Position numbers and translations under genes: made by a program | Notes under the pieces: model-generated | Seen by the model: only the letters and a program-made list of their open reading frames with translations | The model's database searches: none | What the model was told of the DNA's origin: nothing | Part shown: one piece after another, positions 34,533 through 43,936 of the stretch | How the letters are laid out: each line of letters starts with the position of its first letter | Position numbering within the stretch: the stretch's first letter is position 1 | NCBI GenBank assembly: GCA_934281605.1 | Contig: CAKQXD010000012.1 | Span: forward strand, 4,851 to 68,850 | DNA: 64,000 nt | DNA from: an uncultured Clostridia bacterium | Lineage (GTDB): Bacteria; Bacillota; Clostridia; Peptostreptococcales; Anaerovoracaceae | Direction: 5' to 3'

Positions 34533-35912
34533 CTACCTTTCCAGTTCCCGAACACACTCTTTGAAGTGCTTTCCTCTCTGTTCAAAGCTGGTATACATAT
34601 CCCAGCTTGCACATGCTGGAGACAGCAACACAACGTCTCCCGGCTCTGCGATCCGATACGCTTCCCGCACGCAGGCTTCCATATCCTTGAGAATCACGGA
34701 ATTGGTAAATCCGGCTTTCTCCGCCGCTTCCTTGATCTTGGAGGCTGTTTTTCCCAGCAGGATCAATGCTTTGACCTTATCACCAAAAGCACCGACGAAT
34801 TCCTCGAAAGAAGCGCCCTTGTCATAGCCGCCTGCAATCAGGATAATATTCTTCTTCATAGCTTCAATGGCACGGATAGCTGCATCCGGATTGGTTCCCT
34901 TGGAGTCATTGACAAAACGGATCCCGTCAATCTCATTGCAAAGCTCGATCCGGTGTTCTACTCCCTGAAACTCCCGCAGTACCTTCGCGATCACCGCTGC
35001 GTCGATTCCTGCAAAATGAGCGATGGCGCATGCCGCCAGCGCGTTTTCCAGGTTATGCGTTCCCGGGATCTGCAGTTCTTCTGTGCCGCAGATCTCAACG
35101 ATGCTTCCATCAGCATCCTTTATTACGATTTTATCATTCTTTACATATGCGCCAAAATCCAGTTCCGCCTTGCGGCTGAACGGGACCGGCGTCGCATTGC
35201 ATTTTTCTATCAGTTTACGACATTCCTCATCATCGTGGTTGAGAATACAGTACTGATCCTTCGTCTGATTTTCGAATACACGCGCTTTCGCATCGATGTA
35301 ATTCTGCATCGTCTTATGACGGTCCAGATGATCCGGCGTCAGATTCAGGATTGCAGAGATTTCCGGACGGAAGTCGCGAATGGTCTCCAGCTGGAAGCTG
35401 CTGGTCTCCGTCACGAGCCAGCTGTTTTCCTCTGCAGATAACGCCTTGGAAATAACGGCAACTCCGATATTTCCCACTACATAAGTTGGTCTTTCCGCAG
35501 CCTTAAAAATCTCACCGACCAGCGTGGTTGTCGTGGTCTTACCGTTGGTTCCGGTAATAGCCACATATCTGCCGTGGCCTACCCGATATGCGATTTCCAG
35601 CTCACCGATGATCTCTGCACCGGCAGCCTTCGCTTCTTCGATAAACGGCAATCCTGGCGGAACTCCCGGGCTGAGGATAACCATATCAAACTGGGTCATA
35701 TCCTCCGGCTGACAGGCCCAGTAACAATCGATATTCTTATCTTCTAAATATGCCTCCAGCTGAGAATCCACCTCATCCTCCGGCTTGTTGTCCTGGATCG
35801 ACACCTTCGCACCCAGTTTTACCATAGCCTGAGCCGCGGCCCTTCCCGATTTTCCGGTTCCAACGATCAGAACTTTTTTGTTTTCCATATCAGAAATAGT
35901 TTTCTTGTTCAT
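34533..35912 (-). CDS. murD: UDP-N-acetylmuramoylalanine--D-glutamate ligase
   Basis: 459 residues, Mur ligase. N-terminal Rossmann-like VLIVGTGKSGRAAAQAM, ATP-binding AITGTNGKTTTTTLVGEI (about residue 113), NLTPDHLDRHKTMQNY (about 185) and FVNDSKGTNPDAAIRAIEAM (about 320). Adds D-Glu to UDP-MurNAc-L-Ala. AGGAGATGG before the ATG. Between mraY and ftsW. Confidence 0.97.
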   Translation of the reverse strand: MNKKTISDMENKKVLIVGTGKSGRAAAQAMVKLGAKVSIQDNKPEDEVDSQLEAYLEDKNIDCYWACQPEDMTQFDMVILSPGVPPGLPFIEEAKAAGAEIIGELEIAYRVGHGRYVAITGTNGKTTTTTLVGEIFKAAERPTYVVGNIGVAVISKALSAEENSWLVTETSSFQLETIRDFRPEISAILNLTPDHLDRHKTMQNYIDAKARVFENQTKDQYCILNHDDEECRKLIEKCNATPVPFSRKAELDFGAYVKNDKIVIKDADGSIVEICGTEELQIPGTHNLENALAACAIAHFAGIDAAVIAKVLREFQGVEHRIELCNEIDGIRFVNDSKGTNPDAAIRAIEAMKKNIILIAGGYDKGASFEEFVGAFGDKVKALILLGKTASKIKEAAEKAGFTNSVILKDMEACVREAYRIAEPGDVVLLSPACASWDMYTSFEQRGKHFKECVRELER

Positions 35913-35945
35913 GATACCATCTCCTAATCAAATCAATTGCATCTG

Positions 35946-36914
35946 TTATATAATAAAGAATCCAGCAATGCAGCAGAGTACAGCAAAGATCCAGAACCCT
36001 GCTACAACCTGCACTTCCTTGAATCCACATTTTTCAAAGTGATGGTGAATCGGCGCCATCTTGAAGATACGCTTTCCACCTGAAATTTTAAAATAACCTA
36101 CCTGCAGCACCACCGACAGAGCTTCGATCACATACAGAAGTCCCACGATCGGCAGCATCAGTTCCAGCTTCATTAAAATAGCTGCCGCAGCCAGACCGCC
36201 GCCCAGCGCCAGCGAACCGGTATCCCCCATGAATACCTTTGCAGGATTCCGGTTGAACACCAGAAAACCCAGACATGCACCGCACATAGCGCTACAGAAA
36301 TAAGCTCCGGTCACGATGCCATAGGTAAAGCCTGCCACAGCAAAGAACAGCGATACGAACGCCGTCACCCCGGATGCCAGACCATCTAGACCATCGGTCA
36401 GGTTGACCGCGTTGGTCATGGCCAGCACAACGAATACGACAAACGGGATATACCAGATCCCGAAATTCACATAGATATCGGCAAACGGAATATAAACGGA
36501 GGTGCTGCCTTCCGTATAATTAGCCAGGTACACTGCCAGGATCACCGAAAGGATCGTCTGCAGGCCGAACTTCTGATATGCCCGCAGCCCCAGATTATTT
36601 TTCTTGATGACTTTCAGGTAATCGTCAAAGAAACCGATGAGACCAAATCCCACGAACACGAGAAGGACGATGGCGCTTCCCAGACCGTCGATTTTCCCCA
36701 TCACTGCAGCTCCGATCGTCGTAACCGAGGCTGCGATGATGATCGCGATCCCGCCCATGCTTGGCGTTCCCGCCTTGGACAGATGCGACTGCGGACCATC
36801 CTCCCGGATGTTCTGTCCCGCCTTTCGCTTCAAAACCGGGATCTCGACCTTCGTGATGATCACCGATAAAACAAAAGAAATCAACATAATAATTCCTATA
36901 CTGATGTACTTCAT
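35946..36914 (-). CDS. mraY: Phospho-N-acetylmuramoyl-pentapeptide-transferase
   Basis: 322 residues, about ten membrane helices. GTPSMGGIAIII (about residue 50), FGLIGFFDDYLKVIKKNNLG (about 88), the TNAVNLTDGLDGLASG motif (about 168) and APIHHHFEKCGFKEVQVVA near the end are diagnostic. Makes lipid I on undecaprenyl phosphate. Confidence 0.98.
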   Translation of the reverse strand: MKYISIGIIMLISFVLSVIITKVEIPVLKRKAGQNIREDGPQSHLSKAGTPSMGGIAIIIAASVTTIGAAVMGKIDGLGSAIVLLVFVGFGLIGFFDDYLKVIKKNNLGLRAYQKFGLQTILSVILAVYLANYTEGSTSVYIPFADIYVNFGIWYIPFVVFVVLAMTNAVNLTDGLDGLASGVTAFVSLFFAVAGFTYGIVTGAYFCSAMCGACLGFLVFNRNPAKVFMGDTGSLALGGGLAAAAILMKLELMLPIVGLLYVIEALSVVLQVGYFKISGGKRIFKMAPIHHHFEKCGFKEVQVVAGFWIFAVLCCIAGFFII

Positions 36915-36922
36915 GACAACTC

Positions 36923-38317
36923 CTACCGCTTCAAAATATTTTCTACAACCTGTTCCATTTTCATTCCTCTGGAACCTTTTACTAAGATTATATCCCCATT
37001 CCCAATGAATCGATCCTTATCCTGATAAAAATCTTCTTTTTTTTCATAATACGCAGTCTGCGGTCTGCCGCCTTCCGCTCCCTCGCAGATTTTGGCAGCA
37101 TGCTCCCCGATGCCGATGATAGTATCGATTTCCAGTTTTCCTGCAAAACGCCCCACGTCGAAATGCTGCTGGTCGCTGTCTTCTCCCAGCTCATACATAT
37201 CTCCCAGAACGGCCACTCTGCGTCCTTTGCAGCTGCTGCGTTCCAGTACACGCAGCGCGCTTTTCATGGAGTCCGGGCTTGCATTGTACGTATCGTCGAT
37301 AACGCAGACTCCGCCGTTTTCTCTTTTTTTCAGACGGTTTCCTGTCAGATCTGCCGCCATAAGACCCCTGGCCTCTTCTTCCTCAGAAACGCCCAGAAGA
37401 TCACCGATCGCCACAGCGATGGCGCTGTTGACAGCATTGTGTCTGCCCGGAAGAGGCAGCTGGATCTGACGCGCTGCGCCCTCATGCTCCAGACTGAATT
37501 TTATACCATCCAGACCGAAATCGTCAACCGAGGATATGATATAATCGTTTTCTTCTTTTTCACCAACGGAAATCTGATGGTAAGCTCCAGCGGTACGTTC
37601 TTTTGTCAGGAATTCGCTGTCACCGGCATATACCAGCGTTCCCGGCTGTCCGTCACGCCCATGGATATGCTTCGTGATCTCCATCTTCGCCCGAAAAATA
37701 CCTTCCCGGCTTCCCAGAGATTCCATGTGGGCGACGCCGATATTGGTGATTACACCAATGTGCGGTTTCACGATGCCGGCAAGATGGTCGATCTCTCCGA
37801 AATCGCTCATGCCCATTTCAAGCACCACCACATCCAGACTGTCGTCAAACTGGAAGATGGATAACGGAAGTCCGATAAAATTATTGAAGTTTTTCAGGTT
37901 TCTGCCGCAACGGTATTTTTCATTGAGCACATAATAGATCATGTCCCGCACGGAAGTCTTGCCCACACTTCCCGTCACTGCGATCTTCGTAACGTCCAAC
38001 GTATCCAGATAGTATCTGGCCAGATCGCCCATGGCGTATACCGTATCTTCCACCAGGATGACCGCTGCATTTTTTTCCTTTGCAGACTCCAGCCATTCTC
38101 CTTCCTGTGATACCAGGACGGCGCGGCATCCTTTTTCCAGCACCTGTGGGATGTAACGATGGGCATCCTGATTTTCTCCGATGATGGCGACGAACAGATC
38201 CCCTGCTTCACATTCCCGGGAATCGTGGCGAACCCCTGTCACCACATCCTCCAGACTTCCGCAAAGCAGTCTGCCGCCTGTCGCTTCTATGATTTCCTGT
38301 ATCTTTATTTTATTCAT
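36923..38317 (-). CDS. murF: UDP-N-acetylmuramoyl-tripeptide--D-alanyl-D-alanine ligase
   Basis: 464 residues from the ATG at 38317. A TTG at 38335 is also in frame and neither has a strong ribosome site, so the exact start is uncertain. ATP site KIAVTGSVGKTSVRDMIYYV (about residue 105), then KNFNNFIGLPLSIF, MGMSDFGEIDHLAGIVKPHI and DDTYNASPDSMKSAL (about 315). Adds D-Ala-D-Ala to the stem peptide. Between the PBP gene and mraY; murE is missing from this cluster. Confidence 0.96.
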   Translation of the reverse strand: MNKIKIQEIIEATGGRLLCGSLEDVVTGVRHDSRECEAGDLFVAIIGENQDAHRYIPQVLEKGCRAVLVSQEGEWLESAKEKNAAVILVEDTVYAMGDLARYYLDTLDVTKIAVTGSVGKTSVRDMIYYVLNEKYRCGRNLKNFNNFIGLPLSIFQFDDSLDVVVLEMGMSDFGEIDHLAGIVKPHIGVITNIGVAHMESLGSREGIFRAKMEITKHIHGRDGQPGTLVYAGDSEFLTKERTAGAYHQISVGEKEENDYIISSVDDFGLDGIKFSLEHEGAARQIQLPLPGRHNAVNSAIAVAIGDLLGVSEEEEARGLMAADLTGNRLKKRENGGVCVIDDTYNASPDSMKSALRVLERSSCKGRRVAVLGDMYELGEDSDQQHFDVGRFAGKLEIDTIIGIGEHAAKICEGAEGGRPQTAYYEKKEDFYQDKDRFIGNGDIILVKGSRGMKMEQVVENILKR

Positions 38318-38342
38318 TTCTGGTTCTCTGCGCAAGCTGTCT

Positions 38343-40349
38343 TTACTTTTTATAAAGATAGATCTTGCTCCCTTTCTTCACACTTGTTCCCGCTTCCGGA
38401 TACTGCTTCGCCACCACAAAGTCATCTGAGCTGTCAGACTTATCCATATCGTAGGACAGACCCTGCCCGCTCAGAACGCCGATAGCGTCCTCTGCACTCT
38501 TTCCAGTCACATCCGGTACCTTGACCTTCTCCGATGCCGTCTTCGTTTCCGTTTCCTTATCCGGCGATATATTGAGATACCGAAGCGTATCGGAAAGGAT
38601 CTGCTTGACGCCGGGTCCTGCAACAACGCTACCGAAATGTACGCCCTTCGGGTTGTCAACGATGAGCAGCACCGCCACCTGCGGATCATCCATCGGCGCC
38701 ATAGCGATCGCGGAGGAATAAGTCTGATCCGAATATCCGCCAGCTTTCGGCTTGTTAGCCGTACCGGTTTTACCGCCTACTTTATAGCCGTCCACTTTAA
38801 AGGATCCGCCTCCGCCGTTGTCTACGACGTACTGCATGATGTCCCGCATCTCTCCCGCCGTCTCTTCCGAAACCGTCTGACGCACGACTTCCGTATCGAA
38901 GGTCTTGACCGTTTTACCGCTGGAATCCTTCAGCTCCTTGACCAGACGCGGCTTCATCATCTTGCCGTCATTTCCAAAAGAAGAGATCGCCGTGATCAGC
39001 TGGATCGGCGTTACCGCAATACCCTGACCGAATCCGACCGTAGCCAGACCGACTGGACCGGCGTCTTCCTTAGACTGCAGGATCGCCGTCGTTTCACCCG
39101 GGAAATCAATCCCCGTCGTTCCTGTTATCCCGAAAGTTCCCAGATGGTCATAAAACTTGTCGATGCCGACTTTCGTTGCCAGCTGGACGAAAACCGGGTT
39201 GCAGGAATTGCTCACCGCTTCCGTCAAAGTCTGATGGCCATGAGGATTGCTCCTGCTCCAGCAGTGGATCGTCTGATCCGCCACCTGAATAGAACCGGTA
39301 CAGTTATATGTGCTCTTCGGAGTCGCCACATCTTCTTCCAGAGCGATAGCTGTAGTCAGAAGCTTAAAGGTGGAACCCGGTTCATACACGTCCGAAATCA
39401 ATGAGTTTCTCCACATTTTATTCCAGTACGTCACCTTTTCAGATTCCGACATTTTTTCCAGTTTAGCTTTTTCTGTACTGCTGTCCGGCACCTTCGGATT
39501 GTTTAAGTCAAAATCCGGCGTCTGCGCCATCGCCAGGATATCGCCCGTCTTCGGATCCATCACGATGGCCATGACGCGGTCCGCACCGGTGGATTCCATA
39601 ACCTGATCCAGCGCCTTTTCCGTATAGTGCTGGATGACCTGATCGATGGTAGTCACCAGACTGTATCCATCTTCCGCCTTATAGTATTTTTCCTTACCGT
39701 AGGAAAGTCTGTTCCCGCTGGTATCCGTATAATTGATCCATCTGCCGGACACGCCGCTCAGATACGTATTGTACTGCAGCTCCAGCCCCGAACGCCCCGC
39801 ATTATCGTCGGTCACCGTTCCCAGCGTCTGGGATGCAAAAGCTCCCAGCGGATATTCCCGCTTCGTATCTTCCGCAATTTCCACGCCTGGAAGTTTTTCT
39901 TTCCGGATCTTGTCTGCTACCGTTTTGGAAACGCCTTTCTTGATCTTGATGATGCTCTGCTCCTTCGTCACCATCTTCTTGACTTCATCGTAATCCATAT
40001 CCAGCGATTCCGACAGAGTTTTAGACACTTTCTCAATTTTTTTCTGTGCCTCAGCTTCCCGCTTGGACGCATCCTTCTCTTCTGTTTTTTTCACATCTGT
40101 CGGGCGCACCCATATCGTGTAGCAGGTCACGCTGACAGCCAGTTCATTGCCGTTTCTGTCGTAAATCGTTCCCCTTTCCGCTTCGATCGGAGTATCTCTG
40201 GTCTGCTGCTCCACTGCCCGCTCAGAATACGTATCCCCCTTCACGATCTGGATCCAGCCAAGACGGATCACCAGCAGCAGCAGACAGGCGAATACGATGC
40301 CCAGTATCAAAATCAGATTTCTTTTGCTGTTATTTGATGTCGGTGTCAT
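38343..40349 (-). CDS. Class B penicillin-binding protein (SpoVD/FtsI-type transpeptidase) with PASTA domain
   Basis: 668 residues. One N-terminal membrane helix (LILILGIVFACLLLLVIRLG), a PBP dimerisation domain, and the transpeptidase with SxxK in YEPGSTFKLLT (about residue 330), SxN in VSNSCNPVF (about 383) and KTG in GGKTGTANKP (about 550). A single C-terminal PASTA domain (VPDVTGKSAEDAIGVL) points to the SpoVD branch, used in spore cortex synthesis, although in this cluster it could equally serve as the division PBP (FtsI/PBP2B). AAGGGAG before the ATG. A strong hairpin lies directly upstream. Confidence 0.92.
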   Translation of the reverse strand: MTPTSNNSKRNLILILGIVFACLLLLVIRLGWIQIVKGDTYSERAVEQQTRDTPIEAERGTIYDRNGNELAVSVTCYTIWVRPTDVKKTEEKDASKREAEAQKKIEKVSKTLSESLDMDYDEVKKMVTKEQSIIKIKKGVSKTVADKIRKEKLPGVEIAEDTKREYPLGAFASQTLGTVTDDNAGRSGLELQYNTYLSGVSGRWINYTDTSGNRLSYGKEKYYKAEDGYSLVTTIDQVIQHYTEKALDQVMESTGADRVMAIVMDPKTGDILAMAQTPDFDLNNPKVPDSSTEKAKLEKMSESEKVTYWNKMWRNSLISDVYEPGSTFKLLTTAIALEEDVATPKSTYNCTGSIQVADQTIHCWSRSNPHGHQTLTEAVSNSCNPVFVQLATKVGIDKFYDHLGTFGITGTTGIDFPGETTAILQSKEDAGPVGLATVGFGQGIAVTPIQLITAISSFGNDGKMMKPRLVKELKDSSGKTVKTFDTEVVRQTVSEETAGEMRDIMQYVVDNGGGGSFKVDGYKVGGKTGTANKPKAGGYSDQTYSSAIAMAPMDDPQVAVLLIVDNPKGVHFGSVVAGPGVKQILSDTLRYLNISPDKETETKTASEKVKVPDVTGKSAEDAIGVLSGQGLSYDMDKSDSSDDFVVAKQYPEAGTSVKKGSKIYLYKK

Positions 40350-40360
40350 GTTGCTCCCTT

Positions 40361-40402
40361 AAAAACACCCCGGACATATGCACATTGTTTAATTGTCCGG
40401 GG
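40361..40402 (-). promoter_or_regulatory. Strong hairpin with T run between ftsL and the PBP gene
   Basis: CCCCGGACA (40368-40376) and TGTCCGGGG (40394-40402) form a perfect 9-bp stem, followed on the minus strand by TGTTTTT and then the PBP ribosome site. It looks like an intrinsic terminator or attenuator placed inside the dcw cluster. Confidence 0.75.
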
Positions 40403-40452
40403 ATTACATTACATTATTATCATCTGCTAAAACTTATTATATTTTTTCTGTC

Positions 40453-40911
40453 TTAATTATATGCCTTCTCCTTGAGAACGTCGCTGAAACCTTTTTCCGG
40501 TACATCATCCATGGTGATATACACCTTGCTGCCCGTTTCCGGATAAGCCATACCCAACTCGCTGGTCGCCTTGTTTTCCACGTAATTGATATTATTGGTG
40601 GTATACATCTGAGCCTGCAGGTTCTCGATCTCACCCATCAGCGTATTGTTCTCCTTGATCATAGAGTTGATATCATACCGGATATTGGCTGCATACGCCG
40701 TCACGATGATCAGCATGATCATGATGACACCGGCTGCTACCACTGCAGAAAACGCCATTTTCTTTCCGCTGCCCAGCAGGAACGGCACCTTGACCGTCTT
40801 TCTCTGACGTGGTCTTTTCTGCGCGGGCTTTGGCTCCGGCTTCGGTTTCATATCAAATCCGTATTTCTGATAATTTTTCTGATATTCATACCATCTTTCA
40901 GGTTCCATCAT
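40453..40911 (-). CDS. ftsL: FtsL-like divisome protein
   Basis: 152 residues. Proline/lysine-rich cytoplasmic N-terminus (KPKPEPKPAQKRPRQRK), one membrane helix (AFSAVVAAGVIMIMLIIVTAYA) and a short coiled coil (SMIKENNTLMGEIENLQAQM) outside. Sequence of FtsL is poorly conserved; the call rests on topology and position between rsmH and the PBP gene. AGAGGT before ATG ATG. Confidence 0.82.
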   Translation of the reverse strand: MMEPERWYEYQKNYQKYGFDMKPKPEPKPAQKRPRQRKTVKVPFLLGSGKKMAFSAVVAAGVIMIMLIIVTAYAANIRYDINSMIKENNTLMGEIENLQAQMYTTNNINYVENKATSELGMAYPETGSKVYITMDDVPEKGFSDVLKEKAYN

Positions 40912-40918
40912 TGTCTTC

Positions 40919-41860
40919 TTACCTCTTCTTTTCTATAATCCGCAGTTTGGCACTCCGCGCCCGCGGATTCTCTGCCAGTTCCTCTTCTCCTGAAATGATC
41001 GGTTTCCCCGTCACCTTCACCACATCGCTTACTTTGCCGCATACGCATACCGGAAATTCTTTCGGGCAGGTACACGGGTTCAGCCTTCGCTGAAATGCCT
41101 CTTTCACGATCCTGTCTTCCAGCGAGTGAAAGGTGATGATGCAAAGTCTGCCGCCGGGGTTCAGCACATCGCAAAAACGATCGATGGCATGTTCCAGCTG
41201 TTCCAGTTCACTGTTGACTTCGATCCGGATCGCCTGAAACGTCCGCTTGGCCGGATGCGGTCCTTCCCGTCTTGCAGAAGCCGGGATTGCAGCCTTGATA
41301 ATGTCAACCAGCTGACCGGTCGTCGTAATATCTCCTTCTTCTTTCCGATGCTTCACAATAAAATCGCTGATCCGGGAAGCCCATCGCTCCTCGCCGTATT
41401 TCCGAATGATCTCCGTCAATTTTTTCTTATCGTACCCGTTTACCACGTCATACGCAGAAAAAGAATCGTCCTGATTCATTCGCATATCCAGCGGTGCGTC
41501 CTGCATATAGGAAAAACCTCTTTCGCCGTTATCCAGCTGATAGGACGATACGCCAATGTCCAGCAGAGCCCCGTCGATCCCGTCGATCCGGAGCTTGTCC
41601 AGAACCGCTTCGATCTGATCATACGTATTCTGCACCAGAAATTTTTGACAAGCAAGAGACTCCAGCCGCCCGCTGGCCGCTGCAATCGCTTCTTTATCCC
41701 GATCGATGCCGATCAGAATGCCCTTTTCACTGAGCCTGCTTCCGATCCCGAAAGCATGTCCGGCTCCTCCCAGGGTTCCATCTACGTAAATGCCGTCCGG
41801 TTTGATGGCAAGCCCATCCAGACATTCTTCGTAGAGAACCGGTACATGTTTAAAATCCAT
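40919..41860 (-). CDS. rsmH: 16S rRNA (cytosine(1402)-N(4))-methyltransferase
   Basis: 313 residues from the ATG at 41860, preceded by GGGGATGG; the frame extends to 41893 without support. HVPVLYEECLDGL, DGTLGGAGHAFGI (SAM motif I, about residue 30), DIGVSSYQLDNGERGFSY (about 104) and the C-terminal FHSLEDRIVKEAF are typical. It starts 11 bases inside mraZ. Confidence 0.97.
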   Translation of the reverse strand: MDFKHVPVLYEECLDGLAIKPDGIYVDGTLGGAGHAFGIGSRLSEKGILIGIDRDKEAIAAASGRLESLACQKFLVQNTYDQIEAVLDKLRIDGIDGALLDIGVSSYQLDNGERGFSYMQDAPLDMRMNQDDSFSAYDVVNGYDKKKLTEIIRKYGEERWASRISDFIVKHRKEEGDITTTGQLVDIIKAAIPASARREGPHPAKRTFQAIRIEVNSELEQLEHAIDRFCDVLNPGGRLCIITFHSLEDRIVKEAFQRRLNPCTCPKEFPVCVCGKVSDVVKVTGKPIISGEEELAENPRARSAKLRIIEKKR

Positions 41861-42293
41861 ACTGTTCCATCCCCTCTGCAATCTCACTGGCATTCATCAG
41901 TTCTCCGGTATCTTCATCCAGCTCCTCGCTCCAGTTTTCCTTGCTCCAGATCTCAATGGTCCGGTTGCTTCCGATGGTCACGAGTTCCTTGTCGATCCCG
42001 GCGTAGTCCGCCAGATCCTGCGGAATTTTCAGTCTTCCCTGCTTGTCCACATCGCATTCTGCGGCGGATGAAAGGAAGTGACGTTTCAAACGTCTCGCCT
42101 GCGGGTTGGAATCCGGCAGCAGCTCCAGTTTCTCGTTGACGAATTTCTCCCACTGTTCAAACGGATATACCGTCAGACACTTGTCCAGAGCCTTCGCAAC
42201 GATACACCTGCTGCCCAGTTCGAGTCTGAATTTTGCAGGCACGATGACTCTTGATTTTACATCTATTGAGTTGTAATATTTGCCTACAAACAT
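41850..42293 (-). CDS. mraZ: Transcriptional regulator MraZ
   Basis: 147 residues from the ATG at 42293 (GGAGGGAG eight bases upstream). Two SpoVT/AbrB-like halves: FVGKYYNSIDVKSRVIVPAK and CDVDKQGRLKIPQDLADYAG. Binds repeats in its own promoter and represses the dcw operon in species studied. First gene of the cluster. Confidence 0.96.
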   Translation of the reverse strand: MFVGKYYNSIDVKSRVIVPAKFRLELGSRCIVAKALDKCLTVYPFEQWEKFVNEKLELLPDSNPQARRLKRHFLSSAAECDVDKQGRLKIPQDLADYAGIDKELVTIGSNRTIEIWSKENWSEELDEDTGELMNASEIAEGMEQYGF

Positions 42294-42322
42294 AGACTCT
42301 CCCTCCATTTTGGTTTTACTCC

Positions 42323-42351
42323 ATTTTAAACCACATCAAACCCTTTTTCAA
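42323..42351 (-). promoter_or_regulatory. Promoter of the dcw cluster with 10-bp repeats (candidate MraZ box)
   Basis: TTGAAA (42346-42351), 17-base spacer, TAAAAT (42323-42328) on the minus strand. The spacer and -10 region contain three 10-base units (GGGTTTGATG, TGGTTTAAAA, TGGAGTAAAA) in tandem, the arrangement expected for MraZ binding, which recognises short TGG-type direct repeats at one helical turn. Confidence 0.65.
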
Positions 42352-42512
42352 CACATTCACTCCCCACCGTGACCTTTTTGCTCCAAAAAAGATTTTTTCA
42401 CGGTTTCAGGAGGGGCTGCAAAGTCCACCATGCACAATATCTAGTATTGTGAGGCGTTATATTTGCCAAAATATTGATTTTTGACGCAATTTGGCTTCCG
42501 GGGAGCAAAAAG

Positions 42513-42542
42513 CACAAAAAAATCGCTCTTACGAGCGATTTT
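42513..42542 (-). terminator. Intrinsic terminator of the AAA ATPase gene
   Basis: AAAATCGCTC and GAGCGATTTT form a perfect 10-bp stem with a four-base loop, followed on the minus strand by a T run (TTTTTTTG). The stretch 42352-42512, between this and the dcw promoter, holds no gene I can see. Confidence 0.9.
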
Positions 42543-42568
42543 GAGGTGGCGGTGTGTCCATGCTTTTA

Positions 42569-43915
42569 CTAAGCAAAAAAAGTCTGCTCTTTCATAAATC
42601 GTTTTAACAGAAACAAACAGAAATACGGGAACGTATACAGCGGCTCACTGTGCCCGATATTGCCAGTCGTAAACTTAATCCCGTGGGAAATATCTTCGTA
42701 TTGTTTTCCCGAAATCAGCTGATTTAAAGATTTTGATTTATTGGTATTCCCCTTTATTTCAACCGGTACAAGTTCGTTTCTGGAACGAATAAAGAAATCT
42801 TCCTCCAAGGTAGCATTCTCCTTCTTGTAATAGCACAGCTCATATCCCTGCTTTACAAGAGCTTCTGCGGCAAAATTCTCATAAAGCGCGCCTTTATATA
42901 CCCCCAGATTTTTATTGGCACGGAGGTCTTCCTGCGCCTCATCATCCAGAGAAGCAACAAGGAGTCCAGTATCTGAAAAATACACCTTGAACTTGCTATC
43001 ATCTGTATTGCCTCGAATCGGTAATTCCGGAAAACTCATGCAATGGCACACATTTATAAGTCCTGCATCCTGAAGCCAGTCAATGCACCCCATATATTCT
43101 TTGGATCTTCCGCCTTTTGAAACCTTGTTGTACTGAAACTTTTTATTTTCCCGGGCTAACTGTGCCGGGATGGATCGATAGACGTTAATGATCTTCGCCT
43201 GATCCAGTCCCTCTGCATATTTTCTGACGTCGCTTTCATAGTCAACAAGGAGCTGGCGCTGGAGCTGCAAAGATCCCTGGAAGTTATTCTGCTGGATGTA
43301 TCGTGAAACGATATTAGGCATGCCTCCCAGTACACAGAATTCCAGAAATAAACCGCTGTATATGCTGTACTCCAGCTCAGAAAAAAGCTCTCCCGAAAGC
43401 ATATGTGCCAGAATGGAGTCCATTTGTTCTTCTCCATATCCTTTTGCCCAGAGAAATTCCTCAAAGTCCATGGAATACATCTTGTAGTCTTCTTTATATC
43501 CCACACTGATGCTGGCTATATGCTGGTACTGGATCCCCAGAAGTGATCCCGAACAGATCACATCGTACTGTCCGTCCTCTTTAAAAAATTTAAGGGAAGT
43601 CGCGATTTCTGGAAACGCCTGGATCTCATCAAAGAAAATCAGCGTATTTCCCGGAACCATCTCTTTTTCCGGATCAACTAAAGAAATAGATTTTATGATA
43701 TTATCCGCTGCAAACCCATTGTCTATGATTGATTTATATTTCGGATCCGTAACAAAATTGATTTCCACCACATGATCGTAATGTTCTGCAGCAAATTTTC
43801 GTATCGTTTCCGTCTTGCCGACCTGCCGCGCACCCTGTATGATCAGCGGCAGCCGGTCCTCCTGCTCTTTCCATCTGCAAAGGAACTCATCGGCTTTTCG
43901 TCTTAAATATCCCAT
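42569..43915 (-). CDS. ATP-binding protein of the AAA_14/DUF4143 type
   Basis: 448 residues from the ATG at 43915 (GAGGAG ten bases upstream; a GTG at 43924 is too close). Walker A in IIQGARQVGKTETIRKFA (about residue 28), Walker B in TLIFFDEIQAFPEI (about 90), and a sensor-like CSGSLLG. The C-terminal half is the DUF4143 region (VYFSDTGLLVASL ... GALYENFAAEALVKQGYEL ... VPVEIKGN) with a restriction-endonuclease-like fold end motif (EEDFFIRS..ELVPVEIKG). Function of the family is unknown; members are often scattered, mobile-looking single genes. Own promoter, terminator and operator-like repeats. Confidence 0.88.
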   Translation of the reverse strand: MGYLRRKADEFLCRWKEQEDRLPLIIQGARQVGKTETIRKFAAEHYDHVVEINFVTDPKYKSIIDNGFAADNIIKSISLVDPEKEMVPGNTLIFFDEIQAFPEIATSLKFFKEDGQYDVICSGSLLGIQYQHIASISVGYKEDYKMYSMDFEEFLWAKGYGEEQMDSILAHMLSGELFSELEYSIYSGLFLEFCVLGGMPNIVSRYIQQNNFQGSLQLQRQLLVDYESDVRKYAEGLDQAKIINVYRSIPAQLARENKKFQYNKVSKGGRSKEYMGCIDWLQDAGLINVCHCMSFPELPIRGNTDDSKFKVYFSDTGLLVASLDDEAQEDLRANKNLGVYKGALYENFAAEALVKQGYELCYYKKENATLEEDFFIRSRNELVPVEIKGNTNKSKSLNQLISGKQYEDISHGIKFTTGNIGHSEPLYTFPYFCLFLLKRFMKEQTFFA

Positions 43916-43936
43916 GATTTTCACTCTCCTCGCTTT

